Assembly (NCBI RefSeq): GCF_000261365.1
Contig: NZ_AJVC01000003.1
Span: forward strand, 1 to 64,000
Origin: Herbaspirillum sp. GW103
GTDB taxonomy: Bacteria > Pseudomonadota > Gammaproteobacteria > Burkholderiales > Burkholderiaceae_D
Direction: 5' to 3'
DNA: 64,000 bases
Part shown: positions 9,545-19,548 of the stretch, piece after piece
Layout: the number at the start of each line of letters is the position of its first letter
Position numbering within the stretch: the stretch's first letter is position 1
Position numbers and translations under genes: made by a program
The notes under the pieces: model-generated
What the model saw: the letters and a program-made list of their open reading frames with translations, nothing else
What the model was told of the DNA's origin: nothing
The model's database searches: none

Positions 9545-11065
9545 ATGTCTGACATCCTCGTCGAAAAAAGTGCCGTCGAACTGCGCCAGCTGATCGGCAG
9601 CAAGCAAGTCTCTCCGGTCGAACTGCTGGACGCCTGCATCGCCCGCATCGAAGACCTCAATCCCCATATCAATGCCGTGACCGCCACCTGCTTCGAGCGC
9701 GCCCGCCAGGAGGCGCGCGCGGCCGAGCAGGCCGTGATGGACGCTCGCCCGCTGGGTCTGCTGCACGGGCTGCCCATCGGCATCAAGGATCTGGAAGAGA
9801 CAGAAGGTCTGCTCACCACCTACGGTTCGCCCATCTATCGCAGCAATGTCCCCGCGCGCGACAACGCGCTGGTAGCCCGCCTGCGTGCCGCCGGTGCCAT
9901 CGTGGCCGGCAAGACCAACGTGCCGGAGATGGGGGCGGGCGCCAACAGCCGCAATACGGTGTGGGGCGCCACCGGCAATCCCTTCAATCCGTTGCTCAAT
10001 GCCGGCGGTTCTTCCGGTGGTTCGGCCGCAGCGCTGGCGGCGGATCTGCTGCCCCTGTGCTCAGGTTCGGATACCGGCGGCTCGCTGCGCATTCCGGCGG
10101 CCAAGTGCGGCGTGGTCGGTTTTCGCCCGTCGCCGGGGCTTGTGCCGAGCGAGCGCAAGCTGCTGGGCTGGACACCGATCTCGGTGGTCGGTCCCATGGG
10201 CCGCGATGTGGCCGACACCGTGCTGCAATTGCGCGCCACGCTGGGGCTGCATGCCAGCGATCCCTTGAGCTATGCGGTCGATGAAGGGGCCTTCGCAGCG
10301 CTGCCACCGGTGGACCTGTCACGCTTGCGCATCGGCTATACCGAGGACTTCGGCGTGTGCGCAGTAGACGATGGCATCCGCCAGGTCTTCCGCCAGAAGA
10401 TGGCCGCCATCGGGCGTTTCGTGCAGGTCTGCGAACCGGTCGAGGTCGACATGGGCGAGGCCCATCGCGCCTTCGACGTGATCCGTGCCGAAGCCTTCGT
10501 GGCCGGTTTCGAGGCCGCCTATCGGCGCGACCCTGCCTCGTTGGGCCCCAATACCCGCGCCAATTACGAAATGGGGGCGGCCATGAGCCTGTCCGACTGT
10601 GCCTGGGCCCAGAGTGAGCAGACCCGCCTGTTCCGCCGCTTCCAGCAGCTTTATGCGCGCTATGACCTGATCCTCTCGCCGACTACGCCGGTCTCGCCCT
10701 TCCCCTGGAGCGAGCTGTACCTCAAGGAGGTCAACGGCGTGGCGCTGGAGAATTACTATCGCTGGCTGGCCCTGACCTATGTGGTCACGCTGGCGACCAA
10801 TCCTTCGATCTCGCTGCCGTGCGGACGCGATCATCGCGGCATGCCCTTCGGCCTGCAGGTGACCGGTGCCTTCCGCGACGATGCCCGCCTGCTGGCCTGG
10901 GCGGGAGCACTGGAGGCGGCGTTTGCGGGCGAGGAGACATTGCGCCGGCCACGTCCCGATCTGCACAAGCTCAAGACCGTCCACGCACCGTTGAACTCCA
11001 TCGTCACCCATCCGCCTGTCCTGGATGGCGGGGTGACGGCGGTGGCGGCACAGTCTGCGGTATAA
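9545..11065 (+). CDS. Amidase-signature (AS) family amidase
   Basis: This 506-residue cytoplasmic amidohydrolase belongs to the GatA/FAAH superfamily. The Ser-cisSer-Lys triad can be placed: Lys81 in GIKDLEE, the cis-Ser in the Gly-rich AGGSSGGSAAA stretch (Ser156/157) and nucleophile Ser180 in SDTGGSLRIP. GatA itself is unlikely because no gatB or gatC is next to it. It probably releases ammonia or an amine from an amide made available by the upstream carrier. The substrate cannot be read from the sequence. Confidence 0.9.
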   Translation: MSDILVEKSAVELRQLIGSKQVSPVELLDACIARIEDLNPHINAVTATCFERARQEARAAEQAVMDARPLGLLHGLPIGIKDLEETEGLLTTYGSPIYRSNVPARDNALVARLRAAGAIVAGKTNVPEMGAGANSRNTVWGATGNPFNPLLNAGGSSGGSAAALAADLLPLCSGSDTGGSLRIPAAKCGVVGFRPSPGLVPSERKLLGWTPISVVGPMGRDVADTVLQLRATLGLHASDPLSYAVDEGAFAALPPVDLSRLRIGYTEDFGVCAVDDGIRQVFRQKMAAIGRFVQVCEPVEVDMGEAHRAFDVIRAEAFVAGFEAAYRRDPASLGPNTRANYEMGAAMSLSDCAWAQSEQTRLFRRFQQLYARYDLILSPTTPVSPFPWSELYLKEVNGVALENYYRWLALTYVVTLATNPSISLPCGRDHRGMPFGLQVTGAFRDDARLLAWAGALEAAFAGEETLRRPRPDLHKLKTVHAPLNSIVTHPPVLDGGVTAVAAQSAV

Positions 11066-11116
11066 AACATTTATATAATTTTTAGAATTTATATCATTCC
11101 ATTTCTTCGAGATTCC
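11066..11116 (+). promoter_or_regulatory. AT-rich spacer with direct repeat before ridA
   Basis: This short spacer is far more AT-rich than its surroundings. It has ATTTATAT twice (11069-11076 and 11087-11094, 18 nt apart) and a TATAAT (11074-11079), but no clear -35 box. It may give ridA and dauA their own promoter in addition to read-through from the amidase. Confidence 0.3.
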
Positions 11117-11467
11117 ATGAGCACGATACAACGCTTCAACACCAATGCCCGCATGAGCCAGCTGGTGCTGGCCAACAATTTCGCCTTCGTCGCCGGACAG
11201 GTACCCGACCACGCGGGTGCGCCCATCGCGCAGCAGGCCAGCGAAGTGCTGGCCAAGGTCGATGCACAGTTGCAGGCGCAGGGCATTGCGCGCGAGCGTA
11301 TCGTCAGCGCCAATGTCTGGCTCTCCAGCCCGGAGCACTTCGCCGCCTTCAATGCGGTGTGGGACGCCTGGGTGCCGGCCGGTCACGCGCCCACGCGCGC
11401 CTGCGTGCAGGCCCTGCTGATGGCGCCGGGACTGGATGTGGAAGTGGCCGTCATTGCCGCGCTTTGA
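11117..11467 (+). CDS. RidA (YjgF/YER057c/UK114) family protein
   Basis: This 116-residue protein has the RidA fold. Canonical RidA hydrolyses reactive enamine and imine intermediates to keto acids and ammonia. FAFVAGQVPDHAG matches the conserved beta-strand motif, and the late Arg in APTRACVQALL is at the place of the catalytic Arg105 of RidA. The gene lies 21 bases before a DauA-like flavin dehydrogenase whose direct product is an imino acid, so RidA probably speeds imine hydrolysis for it. It may belong to a Rid subfamily other than the archetype. Confidence 0.88.
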   Translation: MSTIQRFNTNARMSQLVLANNFAFVAGQVPDHAGAPIAQQASEVLAKVDAQLQAQGIARERIVSANVWLSSPEHFAAFNAVWDAWVPAGHAPTRACVQALLMAPGLDVEVAVIAAL

Positions 11468-11488
11468 AGCTGCCTCGGGAGCATGTCC

Positions 11489-12622
11489 ATGAATGAGCAC
11501 GGCCGCGTCGACTATCTCATCATCGGCGCCGGCATTGCCGGTGCTTCCATTGCCTACTGGCTGGCGCGTCACGGCAGCGTATTGCTGGTGGAGCGCGAAT
11601 CGCAGCCGGGCTATCACAGTACCGGCCGTTCAGCCGCGCTCTACATGGAAAGCTACGGCCCGCCCCAGGTGCGGGCACTGACCTGTGCCAGCCGCGCCTT
11701 CTTCGATCATCCGCCCGAAGGCTTTGCCGAACACGCGCTGCTCACGCCGCGCGGCGCCTTGTTCTACGCTACTGCTGCCTTGCGGGAACAGCTCGATGCC
11801 CATGAGGCGCTGGTACGTTCGGTCTCCGACAAGGTTCAGCGCCTCGATGCGGACCAGACCCGTGCCATGGTGCCGGTCTTGCGTGAGACCGACCTGATCG
11901 GATCGGTCTATGAGGAAGACGCCAGCGACATCGACGTGCATGCCCTGCACCAGGGTTTCCTGCGCGGTGCGCGGGCCGCGGGTGCGCGCGTGCTGTGCAA
12001 TGCCGAGGTGTTGTCGCTGCAGCATGTGCCGGCTGAGGGCCACTGGCACGTGCACACCAGTCAGGGAGAGTTCAACGCCGGCGTCATTGTCAATGCTGCC
12101 GGTGCCTGGGCCGACGAGATCGGCGCTCTGGCCGGGGCGGCGCCCATCGGGCTGGTACCCAAGCGACGCTCGGCCTTCACCTTTGCCGCACCGCCAGACA
12201 GTGCGCACTGGCCCATGTTCATGCCGGTTGATGAATCCTTCTACATCAAGCCGGATGCCGGCCTGCTGCTGGGTTCGCCAGCCAATGCCGATGCGGTCGC
12301 ACCGCACGACGTGCAGGCCGAGGAGCTGGACATCGCCATCGCCATCGACCATATCCAGAACGGCACGACGCTGGAAATCCGCCGTCCGGCCCATGTCTGG
12401 GCCGGCCTGCGATCCTTCGTCGCCGATGGCAGTTTCGTCGGCGGCTACGATGCGCAACTGCCCGCCTTCTTCTGGGCGGCGGGGCAGGGTGGTTACGGCA
12501 TCCAGTCCTCACCTGCCGCCGGCGAAGCCTATGCCGCCCTGGTCAGGGGCGAACCCGTGCCAGCGCATATCGCCCGCTTCGGTGTGGAGGCGGCAGCATT
12601 GAGTCCGGCGCGCCTGCGCTGA
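11489..12622 (+). CDS. dauA: FAD-dependent D-amino-acid dehydrogenase, DauA (D-arginine dehydrogenase)-like
   Basis: This 377-residue DAO-superfamily flavoprotein has an N-terminal FAD site (DYLIIGAGIAGAS) followed by GYHSTGRSAALYMESYGPPQVRALT. From memory of the family, this and later blocks (PKRRSAFTFA, ESFYIKPDAGLLLGSPANAD, HVWAGLRSFVADG, FFWAAGQGGYGIQ) closely match Pseudomonas D-arginine dehydrogenase DauA. That enzyme oxidises D-Arg and D-Lys to imino acids and passes electrons to an acceptor other than O2. GGGAG (11477-11481) is best placed for the ATG at 11489; the ATG at 11483 is too close. No dauB is adjacent, so the L-arginine racemisation partner is missing here. Confidence 0.82.
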   Translation: MNEHGRVDYLIIGAGIAGASIAYWLARHGSVLLVERESQPGYHSTGRSAALYMESYGPPQVRALTCASRAFFDHPPEGFAEHALLTPRGALFYATAALREQLDAHEALVRSVSDKVQRLDADQTRAMVPVLRETDLIGSVYEEDASDIDVHALHQGFLRGARAAGARVLCNAEVLSLQHVPAEGHWHVHTSQGEFNAGVIVNAAGAWADEIGALAGAAPIGLVPKRRSAFTFAAPPDSAHWPMFMPVDESFYIKPDAGLLLGSPANADAVAPHDVQAEELDIAIAIDHIQNGTTLEIRRPAHVWAGLRSFVADGSFVGGYDAQLPAFFWAAGQGGYGIQSSPAAGEAYAALVRGEPVPAHIARFGVEAAALSPARLR

Positions 12623-12637
12623 ACACGCGGCAGCAGA

Positions 12638-14236
12638 TCAGGTCGTGCCATCGCGGGTGGTCGATGCGTCCTGTTGCTTGCCCAGTACCACCGGTCGCGG
12701 CAACTGGCAGTCCTCGACCCGGTCACGGCCGTTTTCCTTGGCGCGGTACAAGGCCCGGTCCGCGGCCTTGAAGATATCCCCGATCTGCATGTCCGCACGC
12801 GCTACGCAGCTCATGACGCCGGCGCTGATGGTGACCACGCCGCCGGCATTGCCTTGGTGCGGGATCTTCAGGGCGCGCACCGCATCGAGGACCTTCTGTG
12901 CGATCCGGTGTGCGGCAGCCAGGTCCGTGTCGGGCAGCAGCAGGGCGAATTCCTCGCCCCCGTAGCGCGCTGCCAGGTCGCCGTGGCGACGCAGCACGGC
13001 GCGCAGGGTGCGGGCGATGTCCTGCAGGCAGTAGTCGCCCTGGATGTGACCGTACAGGTCGTTGTACTTCTTGAAGTAATCCACGTCGAACATCACCAGC
13101 GACAGCGCGCTCTTGCTGCGACTGGCATTGTGCATGACCTGCTGCAGCTGTTCGTCCAGGTAGCGGCGGTTGGGGATGCCGGTCATGCCATCGAGCATGG
13201 CCTGGGCCCGCAGGTTTTCGGTGAGCAGCTTCAGGGAAAGATTCTTCTTTTCGATTTCTTCCTCGGCCAGGTCACGCATGCGCACCACCCGCAGCAGATA
13301 GACCGTCAGCAGACTCACCAGCAGCACCGCCGAGATCACCACCAGCAGGTGGGCGCGTTGCGCCTCGCGCCAGTCGGCCAGCATGTCGTCATGGGACAGC
13401 GCAGCCGTGACGAACAGCGGATAGTCCGGCACACGCGTGAAGTAGTTCAGCCGCACCACGTCATCCTGGGCCGACCGGATCATGGCCCAGCCGGAGCGCC
13501 GCTGCTGCGCATTGTCGCGGTAGAGCGGCAGATCGGCCATGTTCTTGCCGAGAAACTGGGGGCCGTAGGGACGGCGCAGCAGCATGGTGCCTGTCGTGGT
13601 GGCCAGCACCAGCGAACCCTGCCTGCCGATATCGACCTCATTGAAGAGACCGATGAAATGATCCAGGCTGACCCCCACCCGGACCAGGCCGGCAGGATGG
13701 CCGTCGCGTTGGCGCAGGCGGGTCAGCGGAATGATCCAGCGTCCGGTCACGCTGCTGATGACGGGCGTACCGATCTGCAGGTCCGTGGGCTTGTCTTGGA
13801 GGTCCTTGCGCAGGGTTGAGGGAGTCGATAGCGGCTCCATGCCCGGCACCATCTCCACGGCTTGCAGGGCCGGCCAGCGTTGCAGTGTGTGTCCCTGTTC
13901 ATCAATGACCAGCACACTGTCCATCTCCGGAAACAGCCGGCTCTGGCGCGCCAGCAGGTCCTGGATCAGGCGCTGCAGCTCGACGGCGGGCAGCTGGGGC
14001 TGGTGCTCCAGCGCCATGATCTCCTGGATCAGCAGGTCGGCAGCGCGAAAGCTCAGGTTGACCTGGATCGACAGTCCGGTGGCGATATTGAGGGTGGCAG
14101 TCTCGCCGCTTTTGAACGCCGCTTCCCGGCTGCTCAGGCTGCCATTGAGCAGGGCATAGCCGAACAGCGCCGTGCCAAGGATGGCCAGCACCAGCGAGAT
14201 GATCCTGACCTTGTTGTTGAGACGTCTGAGGGGCAT
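12638..14236 (-). CDS. Membrane diguanylate cyclase with periplasmic sensor (dCACHE-like) and GGDEF domain
   Basis: This 532-residue enzyme makes c-di-GMP from two GTP. A transmembrane helix near residues 10-30, a periplasmic sensor of about 250 residues and a second helix near residues 295-315 precede a coiled linker and the GGDEF domain. The active site is GGEEF at residues 426-430. The inhibitory I-site RxxD is intact at 417-420, so product feedback is expected. I chose the ATG at 14236 because GGAG lies 7 nt upstream; the frame also opens at a TTG 33 bases earlier without a ribosome site. The ligand is unknown. It is convergent with dauA. Confidence 0.92.
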   Translation of the reverse strand: MPLRRLNNKVRIISLVLAILGTALFGYALLNGSLSSREAAFKSGETATLNIATGLSIQVNLSFRAADLLIQEIMALEHQPQLPAVELQRLIQDLLARQSRLFPEMDSVLVIDEQGHTLQRWPALQAVEMVPGMEPLSTPSTLRKDLQDKPTDLQIGTPVISSVTGRWIIPLTRLRQRDGHPAGLVRVGVSLDHFIGLFNEVDIGRQGSLVLATTTGTMLLRRPYGPQFLGKNMADLPLYRDNAQQRRSGWAMIRSAQDDVVRLNYFTRVPDYPLFVTAALSHDDMLADWREAQRAHLLVVISAVLLVSLLTVYLLRVVRMRDLAEEEIEKKNLSLKLLTENLRAQAMLDGMTGIPNRRYLDEQLQQVMHNASRSKSALSLVMFDVDYFKKYNDLYGHIQGDYCLQDIARTLRAVLRRHGDLAARYGGEEFALLLPDTDLAAAHRIAQKVLDAVRALKIPHQGNAGGVVTISAGVMSCVARADMQIGDIFKAADRALYRAKENGRDRVEDCQLPRPVVLGKQQDASTTRDGTT

Positions 14237-14668
14237 GGCAGGACTCCGGGCTGACTTCTGCTGAGTCAAAGCTGTCTTGAATCAAATTAATCAAATTCGA
14301 CATTTGTATTTTAATGCAAATTGTTTTTGGTTTATTTTATTGCAATAGTTTTCCGGCCCTTAAACACGTGAAGCTTGATGTGGATTAAGTCGCGCCTTGC
14401 CTGAGGGAATCTGTTCAATTGTTCTGAAATCGCACCCGTTTCCGCCTGGAATGGCATTTTCCGGCAGGCAATGCTCACCGTTCTTCGCGAGCGCGTGAAT
14501 GACTCGGCAACTGTGGCGCTGAAATGCGACGAAACGTATGAAGTAAAAGATATTTTTGCCGAATACGTTAAATAAATCGCTTATATTGCTTTCAATCAGC
14601 TGACAGCGGTCGGTTGGGCAGAGGGGTTGCCTGGGCTTGCTCAGGTTCAAAAATGAAAAGGGGATCGT
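14237..14668. other. 432-bp intergenic region between divergent cyclase and chemoreceptor genes
   Basis: The part nearest the cyclase (about 14275-14345) is strongly AT-rich and probably carries its promoter. I looked for a FliA (sigma-28) promoter for the chemoreceptor. The closest match, TAAA and GCCGAATA near 14542-14563, has a 10-nt spacing instead of 15, so I do not call it. I see no gene: the one open frame here has no ribosome site and no family features. Confidence 0.4.
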
Positions 14669-16390
14669 ATGAAAATGTCGGATATCAAGATCAGTGTCCG
14701 GTTGGGCGTCTGTTTCGCCGCACTCATTGCCGTGATGTGCGTGATCGGCGTGGTGGCGGTCAAGAATCTGTGGACGGTGAGTGCCATCACTGATGAAATC
14801 GTCAATGACCGCTACGCCAAGGTGGTGCTGGTCAACCAGATCAACGACAGGGTCAATTCAGCCGCACGGGCGTTGCGCAATGCGATCATCGCCCCCGATC
14901 AGGCCGCTACGAACAACTATGTGGAGCGCTCGCTGAGCAATACGCGCGAGATCAACGTACAGATGGCCGATCTGGAAAAGCGCCTTGCTACCCCTCAGGG
15001 CAAGCAATTGTTCGCCAAGGTCAAGGAGGTGCGTGGTGAATATGCCAAGTCGCGCGACAAGGTGGTGGAGTTGCTGCGCCAGCAGAAGAAGGTCGAAGCG
15101 GGAGAAGTTCTCTTCCGCGAAGCGATACCTGCACAGGACAAATACTTTGAGGTCCTCAAGGAACTGGTCGCCTTCCAGGTGGCGCTCATGGATCAGAGCG
15201 TGGCCAAAGGGGATGATGCTTCCTCCAACGCGGTCAACACCGTGATCGTGCTGTCTGTCGCAGCCATTCTGCTGTCGGTGCTGTGTGCCTTGCTCATTAC
15301 CCGTTCCATCACCCGTCCGCTCAATGAGGCGGTAGGCGTGGCCACGGCGGTGGCGGCGGGCGACCTGACGGTGCGCATCGAGGTCACTTCCAAGGACGAG
15401 ACTGGCACCCTGCTGGCGGCCCTCAAGGCCATGAACGACAACCTGCACCGCATCGTCACCGAAGTACGCCAGGGCAGCGACACCATCAACACTGCCTCCA
15501 GCGAGATTGCCACCGGCAACCTGGACCTGTCCTCGCGCACCGAGCAGCAGGCCGGCGCGCTGGAAGAAACGGCCTCGGCCATGGAGGAACTGACCTCCAC
15601 CGTCAAGCAAAACGCCGACAATGCTCGCCAGGCCAACAGCCTGGCCGAGACCGCCTCCCAGGTGGCGATGCAGGGCGGCAGCGTGGTCGGCGAAGTGGTA
15701 CAGACCATGGGACAGATCAACGATGCGTCGAGGAAGATCGTCGACATCATCAGCGTCATTGACGGCATCGCTTTCCAGACCAATATCCTGGCCTTGAATG
15801 CCGCCGTGGAAGCGGCGCGGGCCGGCGAGCAGGGGCGCGGCTTTGCGGTGGTGGCCTCGGAGGTGCGGACCCTGGCCCAACGCAGCGCAGCGGCGGCCAA
15901 GGAAATCAAGACCCTCATCGACGCCTCGGTGGAGCGTGTGGAAAACGGCAGTCGCCTGGTCGAGCAGGCGGGCAGCACCATGGATGAAGTGGTGGCCAGC
16001 GTCAAGCGCGTCACCGATGTGGTGGCCGAGATCACTGCTGCCAGCGGCGAGCAGAGCGACGGCATCGAACAGATCAATCAGGCCATCGTGCAGATGGATG
16101 AGGTAACCCAGCAGAATGCCGCGCTGGTGGAGCAGGCCGCTGCCGCCGCGCAATCGCTGCAGGAGCAGTCGGGCCGCCTGGTGGAGACGGTCGGGGTCTT
16201 CAAGCTGGGTGGTCATGACGTACGGCGCCCGGCCGCCGTCCGTGCCGCGCGTACGGTGGACGTCACCGCACGGGCAGCGGCGCTGCCGCGCAAGCCGGTA
16301 CCCAAGGCAAGTGCCCCGGCCAAGGCCTTGCCGGCGGCACAGCCTGCCCTCAAGCCGGCCGCCACAGAAGGGGACTGGGAACAGTTCTGA
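14669..16390 (+). CDS. Methyl-accepting chemotaxis protein with 4HB sensor, HAMP and tether tail
   Basis: This 573-residue Tsr/Tar-like receptor has a first transmembrane helix at about residues 10-32, a periplasmic four-helix-bundle sensor, a second helix near 190-212 ([19 protein letters not shown]) and a HAMP domain after it. The signalling hairpin is intact: [20 protein letters not shown] followed by [17 protein letters not shown]. The last five residues, DWEQF, resemble the NWETF pentapeptide that tethers CheR and CheB. A strong terminator follows at 16429. The spacing suggests a single-gene transcript. Confidence 0.95.
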   Translation: MKMSDIKISVRLGVCFAALIAVMCVIGVVAVKNLWTVSAITDEIVNDRYAKVVLVNQINDRVNSAARALRNAIIAPDQAATNNYVERSLSNTREINVQMADLEKRLATPQGKQLFAKVKEVRGEYAKSRDKVVELLRQQKKVEAGEVLFREAIPAQDKYFEVLKELVAFQVALMDQSVAKGDDASSNAVNTVIVLSVAAILLSVLCALLITRSITRPLNEAVGVATAVAAGDLTVRIEVTSKDETGTLLAALKAMNDNLHRIVTEVRQGSDTINTASSEIATGNLDLSSRTEQQAGALEETASAMEELTSTVKQNADNARQANSLAETASQVAMQGGSVVGEVVQTMGQINDASRKIVDIISVIDGIAFQTNILALNAAVEAARAGEQGRGFAVVASEVRTLAQRSAAAAKEIKTLIDASVERVENGSRLVEQAGSTMDEVVASVKRVTDVVAEITAASGEQSDGIEQINQAIVQMDEVTQQNAALVEQAAAAAQSLQEQSGRLVETVGVFKLGGHDVRRPAAVRAARTVDVTARAAALPRKPVPKASAPAKALPAAQPALKPAATEGDWEQF

Positions 16391-16428
16391 GGTGGCGGAC
16401 GGCCTGGCTGGTCAGGCCATGCAGCAGT

Positions 16429-16459
16429 CAGCGCGTCCAGAGGGCGCGCTGTTTTTTTT
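16429..16459 (+). terminator. Rho-independent terminator of the first chemoreceptor gene
   Basis: Ten-base-pair stem CAGCGCGTCC / GGGCGCGCTG (one G-T pair) with loop AGA, followed directly by eight T. Confidence 0.88.
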
Positions 16460-16509
16460 GGGCCAGGCGTAATGAATCACGGCCGCAATGCGGGCCGTCA
16501 TCGCGTGCT

Positions 16510-17550
16510 CTATTGCTCCGGAATGGTCTCCGGAGTGCGTGCCTGGGCCAGGGAAATCCCCTTGAAGCGCGCCAGCTTCTGCAGTGCATCTTCCAGCGGC
16601 AGGCGGGCGCGTCCGGCGGCGATGCGCAGTTCACGGTGCAGGTCGGCTTCTGCGACGGAGTCATCCTCGCACTGGCGGCTGTAGCGCTCGAAACCGACCA
16701 GTGCCGTCAACAGTTCGGCCAGGTGGCGCGGACATTCGCACTGCATGCGATCGGACTGCTCCGACACCGAGGCCAGGGTGCTCTCGCTGAAGCGCGGCGC
16801 CGGCAGCAGGTCGTCGTCGCCGGGGAGTTGGGCGGCGGTCGGCTCCATGCGCCGGATCATCTCGCACAGCCATTCCACATCGATCCCCTCTACCGTCTTG
16901 CGCACCACCCGATGCCCGGCCTCGGTCAGGCGCGCCACCATGTCCGGCGCCCCGAAGCGATAGAGGATCAGCACCGGTACCTGGATGAAGGAACGGCGCA
17001 GGCTCTCCAGGCGCAGATCGAGATCGCTATCCAGGACTGTGCTCTCCAGCAGCAGCAGGTCGCCGTCGAAATGTTTGAGGTCCAGTTCGTCGAGGGTCTC
17101 GACTGCGGCAGTGACGCTCAGTTGCCGTTGCGCCAGCGCCTGTCCCACCGCCTTGGTGGCAATCCAGGGACCGACCAGCGCCAGGCGCATCGGCAGGCTG
17201 GCCTGGCGCTCGAGGGGGGCGGCGACTTCGCCAGGCAGGCCCTGCGCCAGGGCCTGCAAGTCCTGCGGGGACAGCGCGGCCAGCTTGCCGATGCGATGCC
17301 CGGCATCCACCAGGGTCTTGATCCAGACCAGGCGTTGCAGGTCTTCCTGTGAATACAGGCGCTGGCCGCCGCCGCTGTGCTGCGATGAGCTGATGCCGTA
17401 TCGATGTTCCCAGGCGCGCAGCGTCTCGACCGACATGCCCAGCTGGCGCGCCACCGCACCGGGACGCAGCAGCGGCAGATCGGAAAGCTCGGCGGGTTCC
17501 GAAGAGGCCGTGACCGCCGGAAGAGGGGATGAGTTTTGTATTTTCGACAT
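16510..17550 (-). CDS. MerR-family regulator, MlrA/CarH-like architecture with Cys-rich C-terminal motif
   Basis: This 346-residue protein has a MerR helix-turn-helix at about residues 28-95 (GAVARQLGMSVETLRAWEHRYGI then GGQRLYSQEDLQRL), the type found in MlrA, LitR and CarH. The middle (about 115-230) is a Rossmann-like region where CarH carries its cobalamin domain, but the cobalamin-ligating DxHxxG motif is absent. The C-terminal region has a CECPRHLAEL motif and a further Cys (YSRQCEDD), a possible metal or redox site. The gene sits between two chemoreceptor genes and could regulate motility or biofilm genes, as MlrA does; that is inference. Confidence 0.8.
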   Translation of the reverse strand: MSKIQNSSPLPAVTASSEPAELSDLPLLRPGAVARQLGMSVETLRAWEHRYGISSSQHSGGGQRLYSQEDLQRLVWIKTLVDAGHRIGKLAALSPQDLQALAQGLPGEVAAPLERQASLPMRLALVGPWIATKAVGQALAQRQLSVTAAVETLDELDLKHFDGDLLLLESTVLDSDLDLRLESLRRSFIQVPVLILYRFGAPDMVARLTEAGHRVVRKTVEGIDVEWLCEMIRRMEPTAAQLPGDDDLLPAPRFSESTLASVSEQSDRMQCECPRHLAELLTALVGFERYSRQCEDDSVAEADLHRELRIAAGRARLPLEDALQKLARFKGISLAQARTPETIPEQ

Positions 17551-17804
17551 TGTCCTATGTCCTATGAAAATTTTTTTGTAAATGTACGGATATATTTTCC
17601 GGATATCTGTTCAGAGTCGTTGCAATGAAAATTCGTTGCATCGTTATCCAGAAATATTGCCGTTTGTTTTAATGATTTTTGGCAGTATGTCACGCTTTCT
17701 CGGAAGTGTGAAATGTCTTGCATCAAACAAGATCTGGCGCATTCCGTGCAGGCGTGCGCCGGGCGTCATCAGAGAACCTTGCTGTCCCCCCGGAAAAAAC
17801 CATC

Positions 17805-19535
17805 ATGAAATTATCGGACCTGAAAATCGGTACTCGCCTCTATATCGGCTTCGGACTGGTTTGCGCCATCCTGGTCGTCCTGGTCGGCGTGGCCTACCTC
17901 AATGTTGCGCGGCTGGGTGCTGCCAACGACATGAACATCCACAGCTACGAAGCGCGGGCAGAAATGCAGGCGATGCTGGAGAGCCTGGTGAACATGGAAA
18001 CCGGCGCGCGCGGTTTTGCCCTGACCGGTAATGAGGCTTCGCTGGAGCCTTTGCAGCAGGGCATGGCCAGCTTCACGACGCACCTGGAAAAGGCGCGTCA
18101 GATTACTGCGGACAATCCGGCCCAGCAGCAGCGCCTGCAACAGGTGGCCGAGGCCGAGCAGCGCTGGGTGAAGACGGCCATCGAGCCGACCCTGGCCCTG
18201 CGTCGCGCCGTGGGCCAGGGCCGTGAAGAGATGAGCAAGCTGGTCGACTTCATCCAGGCCGGTCGTGGCAAGGCGGAAATGGACAACATGCGGGCCATCT
18301 TCGCGGAAATGGACCGTACCGAAAACATGTTGCTGCAACAGCGCGCCGAGCAGGCCGATGCGCTCGAAACCCTGACGGACAGGACCCTCATCATCGGCGG
18401 CGTCATCTCGGTGGTGCTGGCCATGCTGCTGGCCTGGTGGCTGGCCAACAACATCACCCGTCCGCTGGCCATGGCCGTGCGTCTGGCGCGTCAGGTGGCC
18501 GATGGCGATCTGACCGCGCACATCGACACCGTATCGCGCGACGAAACCGGCGAGCTCCTGCGCGCCCTCAAGGAAATGAACGCCAGCCTGGTGCGCATCG
18601 TCTCGGGCGTGCGCCGTGGTACCGACATGATCGCCACGGCTTCCTCGCAGATCGCCAGCGGCAACCTCGACTTGTCCTCGCGGACCGAGCAGCAGGCCAG
18701 CTCGCTGGAGGAAACTGCATCCTCGATGGAAGAACTGACATCCACCGTGCAGCAGAACACTGCCAACGCCCGCGAGGCCAATCGCATGGCGCAGGCGGCC
18801 TCCGACATCGCCAGCAGCGGCGGTGGCGTGGTCAGCCGCGTGGTGGAGACGATGGAAGAAATCAATGCCTCCTCGCGCAAGATCGTGGACATCATCAGCG
18901 TCATCGACGGCATCGCCTTCCAGACCAACATCCTGGCACTCAATGCCGCCGTCGAGGCGGCGCGCGCCGGTGAGCAGGGCCGTGGCTTTGCGGTAGTGGC
19001 CACCGAAGTGCGCAGCCTGGCGCAGCGCTCGGCTGCCGCGGCCAAGGAAATCAAGGCCCTGATCAGCGACTCGGTCGCCAAGGTCGAATCCGGCAGCGTG
19101 CTGGTCAACGAAGCCGGCAACACCATGCGCGAGATCGTCCAGAGCGTGCAGCGCGTGACCGGCATGATCAACGAGATCAGCGCTGCGGGAGAAGAGCAGC
19201 GTAGCGGCATCGAGCAGGTCAGCCAGGCAGTCGGCCAGATGGACCAGGTCACGCAGCAGAATGCGGCCCTGGTGGAAGAAGCCGCCGCCGCCTCACAATC
19301 CTTGCAGGAACAGGCACAGGAACTGGCCCAGGCGGTCAGCGTATTCCGCCTCGATACCCATGCCGTACCTGAATCGTCCATCGAGGTGGTGGCCGTTGCC
19401 GTACCGGCCCGGCCTGCGCCACCTGCGGTCAAGCTGCCTCCGGTGGCGCGCGCGCCGCGCCCGAGTACCGCGCTGGTGACGCCGGCGTCCGGCCGCAGCA
19501 TGGCCGGCGCCTCCGACGAATGGGTCACCTTCTGA
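17805..19535 (+). CDS. Methyl-accepting chemotaxis protein with CHASE3-like sensor
   Basis: This 576-residue receptor has a membrane helix near residues 10-32, a CHASE3-like helical sensor (signature [14 protein letters not shown] at about 65), a second helix near 190-212, HAMP, and the MCP signalling domain with [20 protein letters not shown]. The C terminus DEWVTF resembles the CheR/CheB tether pentapeptide. The ATG at 17805 fits the family start [12 protein letters not shown]; in-frame codons before it lack receptor features. The c-di-GMP phosphodiesterase gene begins 13 nt after the stop, so the two are probably co-transcribed. Confidence 0.94.
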   Translation: MKLSDLKIGTRLYIGFGLVCAILVVLVGVAYLNVARLGAANDMNIHSYEARAEMQAMLESLVNMETGARGFALTGNEASLEPLQQGMASFTTHLEKARQITADNPAQQQRLQQVAEAEQRWVKTAIEPTLALRRAVGQGREEMSKLVDFIQAGRGKAEMDNMRAIFAEMDRTENMLLQQRAEQADALETLTDRTLIIGGVISVVLAMLLAWWLANNITRPLAMAVRLARQVADGDLTAHIDTVSRDETGELLRALKEMNASLVRIVSGVRRGTDMIATASSQIASGNLDLSSRTEQQASSLEETASSMEELTSTVQQNTANAREANRMAQAASDIASSGGGVVSRVVETMEEINASSRKIVDIISVIDGIAFQTNILALNAAVEAARAGEQGRGFAVVATEVRSLAQRSAAAAKEIKALISDSVAKVESGSVLVNEAGNTMREIVQSVQRVTGMINEISAAGEEQRSGIEQVSQAVGQMDQVTQQNAALVEEAAAASQSLQEQAQELAQAVSVFRLDTHAVPESSIEVVAVAVPARPAPPAVKLPPVARAPRPSTALVTPASGRSMAGASDEWVTF

Positions 19536-19548
19536 TCAGGGCCATGCC

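Noticed and set aside
9545-11065. GatA subunit of the tRNA amidotransferase
   Set aside because: No gatB or gatC is adjacent and the context is an uptake and degradation cluster.
14542-14563. A FliA (sigma-28) promoter before the first chemoreceptor
   Set aside because: TAAA and GCCGAATA are present but only 10 nt apart, not about 15.
16510-17550. A B12-dependent CarH-type photoreceptor
   Set aside because: The DxHxxG cobalamin-binding motif is missing from the middle domain.
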